Source: Podocnemis expansa
Lineage: Eukaryota > Chordata > Testudines > Podocnemididae
NCBI GenBank assembly: GCA_007922195.1
Contig: ML682067.1
Coordinates: 10,166,112-10,230,111, forward strand
Direction of reading: 5' to 3'
Length of the DNA stretch: 64,000 bases
This document shows positions 12,116-23,329 of the stretch, in pieces. The stretch's first letter is position 1, and every line of letters begins with the position of its first letter. The translations under genes and the position numbers were made by a program. Below the pieces are notes generated by a model. That model ran no database searches and was not told the DNA's origin. It saw only the letters and a list, made by a program, of their open reading frames with translations.

Positions 12116-12805
12116 AATAATAATTTGTGCTGAGAACATTATATTAAATGCTTCCTGCAAATTCCACATTTAAGCGTAGTGTTTTCTTGTACAAAAGCAA
12201 CTTTAGTAAACTAGAGCTGCCTTCTCAGCAGATGTAAGAAGCATATATAATTTTGTTGTTTTATTACTTATTTGTTTTTGAATGCTGATGGTATTTTTGG
12301 TGCTATATGGAAGAGGTTAACTTGAGAAAAATGAATATGAGGAGTTTGTAGACTAAGGATCTGGAATATGAGGCTATGATCATTCCTTAAGCATCTTGAT
12401 CTTCACAGGCCATTCTCGCTCGTGTTGAATAGCATTTGCCTGAGAGATTCCCAGTGGAACTAATTGTACAAGCAATGACTGGAGTATGGTTTGGTGTTAC
12501 TTTTGCATGGACAAAAATGCTTTTTGGCTAAAATAAATTATACAGAAATTTTTTATTTTGGTTGGGTGGGGTTTGGGTTTTTTGGGAGGTAATTAAAAAA
12601 AATCCCCCAAAGCCAACTTTTTCCCCCCTGTGAACTGCCTTTTTTTTTTCTTTTTTCTTTTTGGGTTTTCATTGACAATCTGTGGCACATCGATACTCTG
12701 GTGATTGGTGCTATGTCAGTGCCATAGGCAGATTCACTCTACTGTTGGATTGTGAGCTGTTTTTACCTTTTGCTGCCTATATTGATGTCTGACAAATCAA
12801 TTTCA

Positions 12806-12945
12806 AAAGGGATAGCCGTGTTAGTCTAGTCCAGTAAAAAAACAACAAGGAGTTGTGTGGCACTTTAAGACTAACAGATTTATTTTTTGCATGAGCTTTC
12901 GTGGGAGAAGATCCCACTTCCTCAGATGCTTCAAAGATAGCCTGA
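12806..12945 (-). mobile_element. Penelope-like element 3' tail, minus orientation
   Basis: Contains gatagccgtgttagtctagt, aaggagttgtgtggcacttt, aagactaacagatttatt and agctttcgtgggagaagatc. These are the reverse complement of the conserved tail found on the + strand at 58980-59110 and elsewhere. It is paired with a + strand tail at 13424-13525. Confidence 0.7.
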
Positions 12946-13423
12946 ATCTTTGTTTAACTACAGGCAGCCACACATTCACTTAACTTCATATGATCTCCAA
13001 ACTGGTTTCATGTAGCTGCAAACTCTGTCTTCCAAACTGTGTGTCCTGCTGTCTAATGTAAAAGCTTTACCTCATCTGTCAGAGCCATCTGTCTTTACTG
13101 TGCTGGTTGCAACAGTGCTTTTGATGCTGCCAGCACATCTGACATTTCTTCAAGCATCTCCTGTACAGGCATGATGTAATGGCTTTGTGACTTGTAAAAG
13201 ATGCCATAAAGAATCTTCAGTTTGGAGAAACTGCAGAATTGGAATTCATATGCAAATGTGACAGTGTAGCTTCAGGGCTAAATAAGGACTACCTTCCTCT
13301 ATATGCTGTTCCCTAGTGCTTGAATCTAAACTACTGCATTGATTTGTTGTAACAGTCTGACCTTATCCTATGACTTACACTTCCCTGCATTTATTTTCCT
13401 CCCATTCTGTTCCTCATCTTCAA

Positions 13424-13525
13424 AGTGTCTGATGAAGTTGGATTTTCACCAACAAAAGCCAATGAGGTAAATTCGTTAGTCTTCAAAAGTGCCACAGGAG
13501 TCCTTGTTTGTTTTTCAGTTTTGTG
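13424..13525 (+). mobile_element. Penelope-like element 3' tail, plus orientation
   Basis: Reads tctgatgaagttggattttc, gttagtcttcaaaagtgcca and ggagtccttgtttg, the + strand version of the tail at 12806-12945. With that copy it makes a head-to-head pair about 720 bp overall. The ~480 bp between them (12946-13423) is not recognisable. No clear target duplication was found. Confidence 0.65.
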
Positions 13526-14470
13526 GTAAGAGGAATGGCATAGGAGGCTTCCCTTCAGGAACAAGTGATGAAGATAAACTATATGATTTCTCCATAGTAG
13601 GCAAGGACCATGAGAATGTAAGAAACATTTGTGTAATGATAAGCTGTATAATTTTAGATTGATTCATCACGAGTGGTGACTAAACAGCCTATTACCATTA
13701 TTAGAGATGGCACACATTGCAAATACTTACAGGTAGTCATAAAATACTTTGGATCAACCATTGTACATTTTAAAATAATGGAGAAAGCCTCTCTTGCTTT
13801 TTGTAATGAATCAAGAGAAAGATATACATAGTATTCAATTTCTGATCATTAGGAAACTTCAGATCAGATTTTTGCTGCTGAAGTCTCTGAAGCTTATACC
13901 TCCACTGTGATTCAACAGAGGTTATAAGAGATGACAAATTTTCCATCTTAAAATCTAGGATCACTTCAGTGAATAGGAAGAAAAAGGTGATATGGAGGAG
14001 AGATGATGCCTTGATGCTAAGCTATCAATAAGATACAGAATATAACATAAGTGAAGAATGATTAGAATGGCACTATTGTGTCTAATAAACTAATGAGAGC
14101 TTAGGAAGAACGGCAAACCCTTTCCCTACAAAGAGGTACACTGAAATGATTTTTTTAATTGTTACTGTGCCTATGTGAAGTGACAATAGCTACTAGATAT
14201 TTTAGAATAGATACACAACTATCTATACATTTTAGGGCTTTGTACTTCTTGCTGTTGTCATTTCTGAGTGCTTTCTGCATAAAATAGGTGGACATTAACT
14301 GAATACCTAATGGAGTTCAAAAACTCCCTGCTCTTCTCCTTCTTTGGAAAGCTCTGTTTGAAGCAGTTGTTTTGTTTTTAGGTAGTAGCATGGGAAATTG
14401 GTGGGGAGAGGACACTGATGCTATGAATAGTGGGACAAATTAATCTCTGGTGTAATTTCATCATATATGT

Positions 14471-14938
14471 CAGGCGTGGCCAAACTGCAGGTTGGGAGCC
14501 GCATGCAGCTCTTGAATGAAAAATTGTGGCTCCTGGAAGAATGCTAGCAAATCAATTTAGGAAAGCAGACCCAGCCTAGGAGTTTAGGAGGGGGTCGGAA
14601 CAGTGGAGAGAAGCGCGGCATGGTCGGGGATGGTGGGAAGAAGTGTGGTATGGTCAGGATTTTAAACAACTCGTGACTAGCCTGCAGTCTTCTACATTGA
14701 GCAGCAGTTTTTACTGTATAGGCCTAATTTTCATGGTAACTTTAAGTAATTATTAGAATCTGACATTAGTAGGATCAATATTTGTCCTTTTTTATGATAA
14801 AATTAAAGTGTGCAATGAATTTTAAACTTAGTAATTTTGATGTAGGTAAAAGTATGTGGCTATATGCCTCAGTGTGGCTTTCAAAGTTTTAATAATCAAC
14901 TTATGTGGCTCTTGAGTTCCATAAGTTTGGCCACCCCT
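14471..14938 (-). mobile_element. non-autonomous hAT element, family A copy 2 (inverted)
   Basis: The left end caggcgtggccaaactgcag corresponds to the right end of the copy at 5999-6554. The right end cataagtttggccacccct corresponds to that copy's left end, so this copy is inverted. An imperfect duplication is visible: atatatgt before 14471 and ctatatgt overlapping the right border (14937-14944). The minisatellite region (about 14590-14655) has two or three units. Confidence 0.82.
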
Positions 14939-15933
14939 ATATGTAATCCTACACAGAAAATAGCTATCAAGTCCCAGAACACTCAGCCATCAAGTCATTT
15001 ATTAACTATGGTACAATAGTCTTTTTAAATAGGAGGCATTTAGAAGCTAAAATATGACATGGTCCCCCAGAGCTATCAGTGTTGAACTAATAATTCCCCT
15101 CATTCTAAGAAGTGTTTAGCTAGGTAGAAATTAAATCTTCACTAGACTTGCAGTTACAGAATTATGGTCCAGATATTCATGTTCTTGGACTTCCTAAGAT
15201 AACTAGAAATACAAAGTCCCATCATCATGGGACACCTACCATCTTGTGACAGCTGCTGACAAGTCAAGAGAAACATGCTATGACTTGTGTTGACAGGTGA
15301 GTATGTTGAAGTGCCTTCTAGACTTCGTACTCTCCTTGGTATGATCACATCTTCCTGGGTGTAGACAGTGGGCACTCATGGGGAAAACCCTTTGGAATTT
15401 CGTGCAGTATGATGACAAAATGGCAAGAATTTACCCTGTTTTGCGTTTCCTGCTTCACTCATGCTGCTTCCTCTTCTAGGCCCCATGAGGCTGGTGTAAA
15501 ATTGGAAGGAGAGGAGGACTGATAGGAGGAAGAAAGGGAGGTGGTGGAAGTCTTTGTGGAGGGACTAGGAGAGAAAAGGCAGTTCAACTGCAAATTGCCA
15601 TAGTCGCCAATGTTTCTGAGATCAGCCTTGACAAAGTGGCACTGAGGAAGTACCATTGGCACCACCAACAGTGCATGTGAGGGAAACAGGAAACACAAAC
15701 CTCAAATTACTAAAGAACCTTGGGGAGCCAACATTTCATCCAAGACAGCCCACCATTCTGCACACAACCCCCTTTTCTTACTCTTTCCTGTGTCCTCTTT
15801 TTCTTATTCTTTTCCTTATGCCCCAAATCCCTTCTTTCTCTCATTTGATCTGTTATCTTTCTTTCTTATGGGTCATTAAAGTGGGAGGTGAGGGAATGTA
15901 ACTAGCCCTACAGGCATTCCTTCGACTCTAGAC

Positions 15934-16116
15934 CTAAGAACATAAAGATGGCCATACTGGGTCAGACTAAGGGTTCATCTAGCCAAGCATCTTGTCTTCT
16001 AACAGTGGCCAGATTCTTCAGAGGGAGTGAACAGAATAGGCAACTTATTGAGTGATTTATCCATCCTGTGTTGTCCAGTCCCAGCTTTACCAACCAGAGA
16101 TTTATCTGAGCCCATG
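15934..16116. repeat. interspersed repeat, unassigned sauropsid family
   Basis: Includes ctaagaacataaagatggcc, atactgggtcagactaaggg and ttcatctagccaagcatctt, then ctaacagtggccag. I remember this as a very common turtle/crocodilian interspersed repeat but cannot give its class. It is non-coding, and the 3' border is approximate. Confidence 0.45.
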
Positions 16117-17186
16117 AAGTCTCCTCATAACTTTTGTGTTTTACCCACAGTAGGAGATGGAAGAAACAAATGTTAAAAATAAAACTTTTAGTATTCAGCA
16201 AATTTCAAAGGACATCTATAATGAATGTTCATTTGAATGCAGTGAGTGGAACATTAGATGTGCAGCCCCCACTAATTTCAATGGGAGGAATTTTTTTGCA
16301 GCTAACTCCTTATGTACTGTACTGAAAAGGAACCTCCTACATATTCTGAATATGAACATTAGGCACTGGAGCATATTTCTTTGGCTATGTTTCCTTGACA
16401 TTGATTGTCATTCAGACGTGATGGCTCAATAATGGGACAATTTTTTGCAATTATATGTTATATCAAATTATTATCCTCAAATAAATATTCCCTTGGCTAT
16501 TATTAACACAAAAGAAAATGTTAGAAATTGATGTGATGAATTTTCAATTCCATATTATCTTTAATTAACACCAAAAATCATATTTCTTAGTATTAAATTA
16601 AAAATGTATAATCAATACAAATGGACACATATTAAACAGACTTCAGAAGCCTTTTACAGATAGTATATACATAATCACTGACATTCTTTGGAAACTTCTT
16701 ACGTATTTCTAATTAGCTCTTTTGACATTCTAACTGCTGCATTTCAACAGAAAAGAAAGTACATACAAGTCAGTTATTTGAAGCTGGTTATGCAACAAAA
16801 AATTTAAATGGAGAGATTTCAGTTTTCTGTCTTCTTTGATAAAGTGTATTTTGCCAGTAAATTCAAAAAAGCAGAAAGCCTTTACAATGATATTATTTTA
16901 ATTTACATTATTTTTACATACAAATGCAGTTATTTTAGTATATCTCACAAGTCAAGGTGTGGTTAAATGGATCAGTTACACAGCTGTGAAATTTCTCATA
17001 AGTGTATATTAATCCAACATCAAACTTGAGATTTTAATAGCACAAAAGTGATTTTTCTCAGCCAAGATTTGCAGCATCTGTTTTCTCCTCTGAACTCTCT
17101 CTAAAGCTTCCCATACTCTGTTTTTCCTTGACACCTTTTTTTTTCCCCTTAGGTTTTGATGTTTTCTCATCTCTTGCCTCTCCTTT

Positions 17187-17191
<5 letters not shown>

Positions 17192-17218
<27 letters not shown>
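17192..17218. repeat. poly-T tract (27 T)
   Basis: An uninterrupted run of 27 T, 157 bp upstream of the NELL2 exon at 17375. It is too far upstream to be the polypyrimidine tract of that acceptor. It may be the reverse A-tail of an old retroposon. Confidence 0.95.
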
Positions 17219-17374
17219 GCCCTTGTTCAAACCCCTGTGACCTGGAATGGAATATACTTGTTGAACTGATCACTTAATTTTGAAATATGCTTAGTTTTAA
17301 GAGAATGAGCCAATTTTATAGCCAGAGTACTGAAAATATCCATACCTAAATCTTTGTTTTGTTTTATCCTAAAG

Positions 17375-17466
17375 CGGTGTGCATTTTTGAAGGCAGAACC
17401 TATTCTGAAGGACAGAGAGAAGCTGTGTATTCAAATTCAGGAGACTGTGTTCTTTTTGAGTGCAAG
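17375..17466 (+). CDS. NELL2: NELL2 exon: end of VWC1 / start of VWC2
   Basis: The exon is 92 bp: two bases completing the split codon (c|cg, Pro), then 30 codons reading VCIFEGRTYSEGQREAVY and NSGDCVLFECK. It opens the second von Willebrand factor C domain; the C-x-F-x-G-R-x-Y-x-E-G start and the CVLFEC cysteines are the family pattern. The acceptor is ctaaag ending at 17374 and the donor is gtaaga at 17467; the exon ends in phase 0. The sequence is more diverged from mammalian NELL2 than the EGF exons downstream, in keeping with weaker conservation of the VWC region. It could not be NELL1, whose corresponding segment lacks the GRTY/CVLYEC pattern. Confidence 0.95.
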
Positions 17467-19276
17467 GTAAGAACACCATTGACAGAACATTTTTCTTTCA
17501 CTATCTGTTTAAAATGTGGTGTTAAGCCCTGATGAATAAAAATGTGGAAATGTGCATGTATCTGTTATGAAAAGGGATTTTTAAAAGGGCATCAAGAGGT
17601 TTCCAAGCTTGCTGTGTCTAGCTGGTTTCCTTTATACCTGTACATCCCTATTTTCTCCAGATTATGTGCTCAGCTACAAGAAGGTTAAATAAATGAGACA
17701 AATTTGGCCCAGATGCACATGATATTTCTTGTTGCTTATGTTGTATGAGAAGGAAGGAATGCTATTTGGCTGTCAAATCTCAGATTGTGTTTGTAGGGTT
17801 GGCAGTGTGGTAATCTATCATTCTACTTGTAAATGGAGCACCTTGGATATTGAGTCAGAGACATACTAAAGATTGAGCCTCATACTATTATTTTAACACA
17901 ATCACTTTCAGAGCAGAAATGCAATTTAAGAACAAAATGCTACTGTGTTCTTCTGTGTGTCGAAAGTGTACAGAAAGATACTGCGGTAGAAAGCCATTCT
18001 GCTCCCCTAGGTGTAGAGTTTGCTGTTGGCTAGAGAAAAGCATGCTTCAGGGTGAAGGTGAAAAATTGTTTGCACATATCTATTGAGGAGAGAGAGGCAA
18101 GACCTGTTTGCTAATTGTAATGTCTCAGATAGAATGCAGTTGCCATATGCAAGAGAGAGTATACATTCTTCCAGTTCAGACTTGATGCAGCCTGTGCTTT
18201 CAAACAGAAAGGGAGAAAGACTGTCCCAATTCCAGCCTTTTAAGGCTGTGAGTGTGAGGTAAATGTGGCATATTATACTTCAGCCTCAGGACCAGGGCTG
18301 CTGCTTCCCCTTGCTCTATCAGACCTTTCTCTCCCTGTATTGGAAAGACTGCTTGTGCTGTTGGACCTCACTCTCACTTGGGCCAGAACTACCTTTCAAG
18401 TTATTTTTACTGTATCTTTATGAACTGTGATTATAATTTGTCAAGAAATGTAGATTAGAAATTGTGCTGGTAGACCAAGGGATACATGCTGCCAGCCTTA
18501 GTCATAGTGAGTAGTACCTTATTTCACTGATTAGTCACACTGAAATCAACTTGAGTAAGGATCAGGTTGAGAACCAGCAGGTAGAGAAATAAGCACTAAG
18601 GTAATCATGGAAATATAATTTAATCCACCCTATAGTTTTAAGGGCTCTGAATTGCTGTTTTCACCACTGATCCCTCTTGGTGATCAATCTGTATATGAAT
18701 AACAATTCATCATCAAAACCAGTGTGGTGCAGCCTTGTATTTATTACATTTAGAAATTATGAGGTCATGTTGGTGAACTTTATGAGCACATCTGGTTTGA
18801 CTCTACATGCCTACTGGTAGAGTTATGTTTTTGGCCAGTCACCTTATTTATCTCTCACTGTACTGCTAGAAATGTAGTATGGCAACTTTCGTGATAAAAA
18901 ATTCTGACACTCAGGCACTGAAGTACTTATTGCTTCCAAAAAAGTGATGCTAGTAATGACGTTTTGGAGGAACAAATCCATATGCTGTCAGATGTGTAGA
19001 TAAAATGGGGGGTTCATAGGCAGATGCTATTTTATTATCCTCAAACCACCTATACATGTTAGAATATGGGTAATGAAATCTGCTTGAGAGTAGTGAGAGT
19101 GATGGCACAGGTACTGATTTCTTGCTTGTAGGGCAGTGTTGATGTTATCAAGACAGTTTAGGGAATTTATCCTTCTGGATTTTGTTTTGCATACACGTGG
19201 AAACTCACTTTTCTTTTCTTCTTAGTTGCTACAGTTCCTTCTATTACAGACACACATTTTCTCATTCAAGGCTGAA

Positions 19277-19290
19277 CCCCCCCCCCCCCC
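19277..19290. repeat. poly-C tract (14 C)
   Basis: Fourteen consecutive C shortly before the start of the DIRS-like element. Such runs are prone to assembly and sequencing errors. Confidence 0.9.
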
Positions 19291-20667
19291 GAAACACCGT
19301 AAGTTTCAGTCATGTTTAGTAGTAGACCACATTCTTCTTTGAGTGCTTGGTCATGTTAATTCCATGTTGGGTGTGTGCACACCAGAACTGTCAGAAATTT
19401 TTTGCCTTACTGGTATCCATAGGACTTGGCTGGTCAGGCACCCACAGCAATATATGAGGTGCTGCCGGCTCTATGCTAGCTCAGTTCCTTCTTTCTGTCT
19501 GTGACAGTTGTTGGAATGGCTTTCTGTCTTGTGTTCACTAGGTTCACAAGTCTGTGGTGGTTCCTTCATAGGTAGTTTTTGACAGTTCTCATAAATAGTT
19601 GTCAATGTGTAAGTTAGTGAGTAAATTAGAGATAGTGGTCTTATTGTGGACATTTGTCCAGTGCTGGGCATCAGGCCATGGACTGAGAAAGACAAGGAAA
19701 TTTGTCAGAAAGCCCTGTTAATGGAGGCAGCACAGAGACTATCTGTAAAACCCTCCCACTCAGACTCAATGCCAAATACTTCAGCGTTGTTGTGGAGTGC
19801 CCTGCTAGCACTGAGTCCTTTTTGGCAGTGATCACATTTGCCGATGCTGAAGAAGTGGCAAAAGAAACAGAGCACTGATTGAGGCTCTTTCCTCCCTGTC
19901 AAAGAGGGATAAGAAGGCTGGGTCAGGCAAAGGATACAGTTTGGGCCAGTCCCTCACCCGGAAGCAATTAGTGCCAGCCTCTCCTCTCAGGGCTGAAAAT
20001 GCTTTGAGAGAGCCACTCCTGACTTCTGAGAGCAGAAGATGGGCCCTTCATCTAACAGAGCCCTTGACTCTGGAGGCCTTTCAAGCAGCTAGGGACTTGA
20101 TGGCCCCTTCAGTGCTTCCCACTCCGCTGGCCTTCCCCTCAACACTGGACCTGGCAAAGGCATCCAGCTTCAGTGGCAATCCCATCCCACCATGGGGCCA
20201 CCACAGTGGTCTGTTGACTGGCACCATTCCCCATCTGGGCACCAGTCCACAACATCCTGGCCAAGGTTATTAATGCCAGGTCAAAAGTCTCTGCTGTCTT
20301 GACCCTGGTTCCCAGCATTATGCTCCTGGTCTCTGATGCAAAGGATGGGTTCACTGGCTAAAAATCACCAGTCTTGGTCTCCTGGTACTGATCATCATGC
20401 TCTGGCACTGGTCACCAGTAGCATGGTGAAGGTCACCAGATCCCTGCCACTGATTTCTGGCACTTTGTGGCTCAACAGCTTGTCACATGCTGCTGTCTTG
20501 CAACACGCCTCCAATACCTCATCGTTCAGGGGAATCCTATTGCCAGGGCAGTGGCTGGCCTGGCTCCTCCAGTATCGCCAGATGATTTTTCTGGCTCACC
20601 GAGAACTCCTTGAAAGGATTGTGTCCAGCCTCGGTTGGAGTCTGAAAAGCTTAACAAGAGTCTCCAT

Positions 20668-20856
20668 CAGGGGTCTCAAACTCAAATCACCATGAGGGCT
20701 GCATGAGGACTAGTACATTAGCCTGAGGGCTGCACCACTGAAACCTTTTCATGCAATGATATTGCATATATTGGTAATAATAGTGTCATTGCAGGCTGCA
20801 GAAAATAGCTTTAGGGGCTGCATGCGGCCCACAGGCTGCACGTTTGAGACCCCCTG
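20668..20856. mobile_element. non-autonomous hAT element inside the DIRS-like element
   Basis: Starts caggggtctcaaactcaaat and ends cgtttgagaccccctg; the inverted repeats match over about 13 bases. The flanks gtctccat and gtctacag agree at 6 of 8 positions, an eroded 8-bp target duplication. The interior has gggctgcatgcggccc-type motifs. It splits the DIRS-like coding region, so it is younger than that insertion. Confidence 0.78.
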
Positions 20857-20861
20857 GTCTA

Positions 20862-21500
20862 CAGACAGGCCCTTTGACCTCCTGGTGGCTGTGGCACTGG
20901 CTAAAGTCACATTTCTGGTGCACAAAGGGATGTTGAAGGTTGCCAGAGTCCTTTGGCAGATCCTTTTGTACCTGCTGCCAATATCTAAAATGTCCAAGAA
21001 GAAATATTATGCTCTGGCCAAGGGATTTGAATACTTGTTCTCCCACCTGCCCCCTGCATTCCTCATGGTGGCTGCGGTGAATGAGCAGGGCTGATGGACT
21101 GGCAAGTTTGTCACTTGTGAGCGAGGACACTAAGAAGCTTGACTTGTCTGGAAGAAAGATTTATTCCACAACTAGTCCCCAGCTCAGAATCGCTAACCAA
21201 CAGGAATCACTGGGGAGATACAGTTACAACATTGGGTATTCTGTAGCCAAATTCAAGGACTCTGCCATAGGACACAAGGCAGAAAAGAGCCTCCCTCCAA
21301 ATACAACTGGGTGCTGCCAGTTCTGCGACCAAGTCAATGGCCTCGGTGGTATCCATGTGACACTGTTCCTGCCTGGAGTCCTCAGGATTATCTCAGGAGG
21401 TGCAGCAATCTATACAGGACCTCTCATTTGAGGGAACCTGGTATTTTTGGAGCAGACTGATACCAGCCTTCATTATCTGAAAGACTTCGGGGCCACTCTG
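20862..21500 (+). pseudogene. degenerate gag-like ORF of DIRS-like element
   Basis: Visible pieces are KKYYALAKGFEYLFSHLPPA (from about 21002), FLMVAAVNEQG, then after a frameshift KKLDLSGRKIYSTTSPQLRI and ANQQESLGRYSYNIGYSVAK (21081-21431 frame). The same protein type is seen in the remnant at 8320-9100. The frame is broken several times, so no product is expected. Confidence 0.5.
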
Positions 21501-22009
21501 TAATTCCTTGGCCTTTATACACAGTAGTGCGTAGGAGACAGTGCTGGCTACCTTGGCCACTGCGTAGATATTTGGGTCAGCCATAGTAAGGAGCTTATAA
21601 GAGAAGGGATAGAGATTAAGGGGTTTAAGTGATGCTGTCTTACTTATTCCTCTTTTGCTGCCCAGTTGAGGCCTGCATGCCATCCAGGTGGCCTGTGCCA
21701 GACATTTTGAGGGTGCATGCATGGACAGTGTCCCAGTCAGGTCTTAGGATACATACCCCCATTTATTTTTGAACTGACTTTTTTCTTTTCTTTCTGCATG
21801 GTTCCAGATTACACTGGATCACTGAGTTCTCAGCATCACACCATATGGTTACACTCTGCAGTTTTCTTCAGTACTTTCTTCCCACCCTCCTTCTCTGTCT
21901 CTCTTCAGGGATCCTTTTCGTGAGTACCTTCACATTCAGTAGGTTGAACCTTGGAGGTAGTTCCCCAGGACATGAGAGAGAAAGAGCTTTACTTCTGATA
22001 TTTTCTTAT

Positions 22010-22691
22010 AGTAGAGGCCAAAGGAAGTGTTAGTCAAACCCATCTTGGACTTGCCGTGGCTTATCAGATATCTCAAAAAGTTGAAATTTCACATTATATC
22101 CCTAGCTTCTATTATCCCTTCTCTGGATCTGGGGGACTGGCATGTCACCCTTGACATATAAATCATGTATTTCCATTTTCCAAGGCCATAGGAGATTCCT
22201 CTGGTTTGTGATGGACCAATGATGCTTCATATTCATGACACTGCCTTCAGCCTCTCCTCTTCCCCCAAGAGTTTTCAGAAGATATATGATGGTAGTGGCT
22301 GCTTATCTGTATGTAATGTTGAGGAGTGCAAATTTACCCATACCTCAACAACTGGCTTATCAAGGGGAAGTCACAATCTCAGTTCCCTCTGAGTCTCAGC
22401 CTTGTGAGAACCATCTCTCAAGATCTGGGCCTGCTTGTGAACAAGCAAAAATTAAATGTGTCCCCTATTCAATGGCTAGAGTTCATAAGAGCAATGCTCA
22501 ACTCTACAAAGGCCAAGGCCTTTCTTTTGGAATCCTGGTGCCAAGTCATGTCAAGTCTCATTGCAGACATACGATTGCACTCTTGTCATGACTGCTCAGT
22601 CATGCTTCAGACTGGTGGAAGCACATGGCAGTCTACACCTGTGTGGTCCAGCATGCTCATCCCCATCTCCAACCCCGAGAGTCGTATCTAG
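22010..22691 (+). pseudogene. reverse transcriptase domain of DIRS-like element, inactivated
   Basis: Pieces in RT order are PILDLPWLIRYLKKLKF (about 22040), ASIIPSLDLGDWHVTLDI (about 22110, motif A region), SSPRVFRRYMMVVAAYL (about 22260) and, in the frame 22326-22691, YPYLNNWLIKGKSQSQ, the catalytic motif C. In active RTs the two residues after YL are Asp-Asp; here both are Asn (aacaac at 22347-22352). Downstream DLGLLVNKQKLNVSPIQWLE and FIRAMLNSTKAKAFLL fit motifs D and E. Stops and frameshifts plus the Asn-Asn change mean it cannot be active. Confidence 0.65.
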
Positions 22692-22819
22692 AGTCCATGG
22701 ATGTTACTAGCAAGCAGAGTCTGGATCTTGTGGTCCCAGTACTACTGCACATCAGTTCATTACTAATTCGGTAGATGAATCCTTGCTCGGTGTTGCAGGG
22801 GGTGCCTTTTGAACAGTCT

Positions 22820-23200
22820 TTTCCCTCTTGATGCTGGTCTTTGATTCTTTGGAGCTGGGGTAGGGAGCCCAGTTCAATGACCTAAGCACACAGGGACACT
22901 GGTTGGAAGAATATCACTCAGTCCATATGAATATCAAGGAGCTCAGCATGGAATGCATGGCTTTTCAGGCATGCCTTCCCTAGCTAGCTGACAATGTAGT
23001 CCAGATTCTGATGGACACTAGCACCATAATGTTTTAATATCAAAAAGCAAGGAGGTGCGCTGTTCACTTATGGGACTTCTGTATATAGAACACAATCCAC
23101 ATAGTAGCGTCACATATCCCAGGCAACAGGGGTGCACTAGGTGACCTTCTTAATTGGTCCTTTTCATCTCATCATGAGTGGTCACTCCACTAAGAGTTTG
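22820..23200 (+). pseudogene. RNase H domain of DIRS-like element, degenerate
   Basis: Read across small breaks, this includes DASL..GWG (about 22831), QGHWLEEYHSVHMNIKELS (about 22893), VQILMDTSTIMF (about 23000) and KKQGGALFTYGT (about 23043). The D..E..D order of an RNase H fold and the K/RQGG motif are typical of DIRS and related elements. It is broken by stops. The text after about 23120 fits the segment linking RNase H to the recombinase. Confidence 0.55.
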
Positions 23201-23329
23201 TCAGCATGACTTTTCAATCCCCATGTTAACTTGTTTGCATCCTGGCAGAGCAGAAAATGCCACCAGTTCTGCTACATCCATAGGCTCACTAGAGGCCCTC
23301 TGATGCCATTCAGCTCTTTTGCTGTGTGC

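Larger units (their letters stand above)
1312..17374 (+). other. NELL2: NELL2 intron (16,063 bp)
   Basis: Phase-1 intron with donor gtaagt at 1312 and acceptor cctaaag ending at 17374. It holds the repeats listed separately between 1735 and 16116. The stretches 2111-4005, 4485-5998, 6809-7470, 9111-10768, 12111-12805, 13526-14470, 14939-15933 and 16117-17191 contain no gene or repeat I can name. They are AT-rich sequence with only short chance reading frames. Confidence 0.85.

Noticed and set aside
12806..12945. tRNA-derived SINE
   Set aside because: No A or B box promoter was seen; the sequence matches the Penelope tails associated with GIY-YIG ORFs elsewhere in this window.
20939..21431. 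Gag-like frames as a domesticated gag gene
   Set aside because: The frame is broken several times, has no conserved full-length ORF, and sits among other broken parts of the same element.
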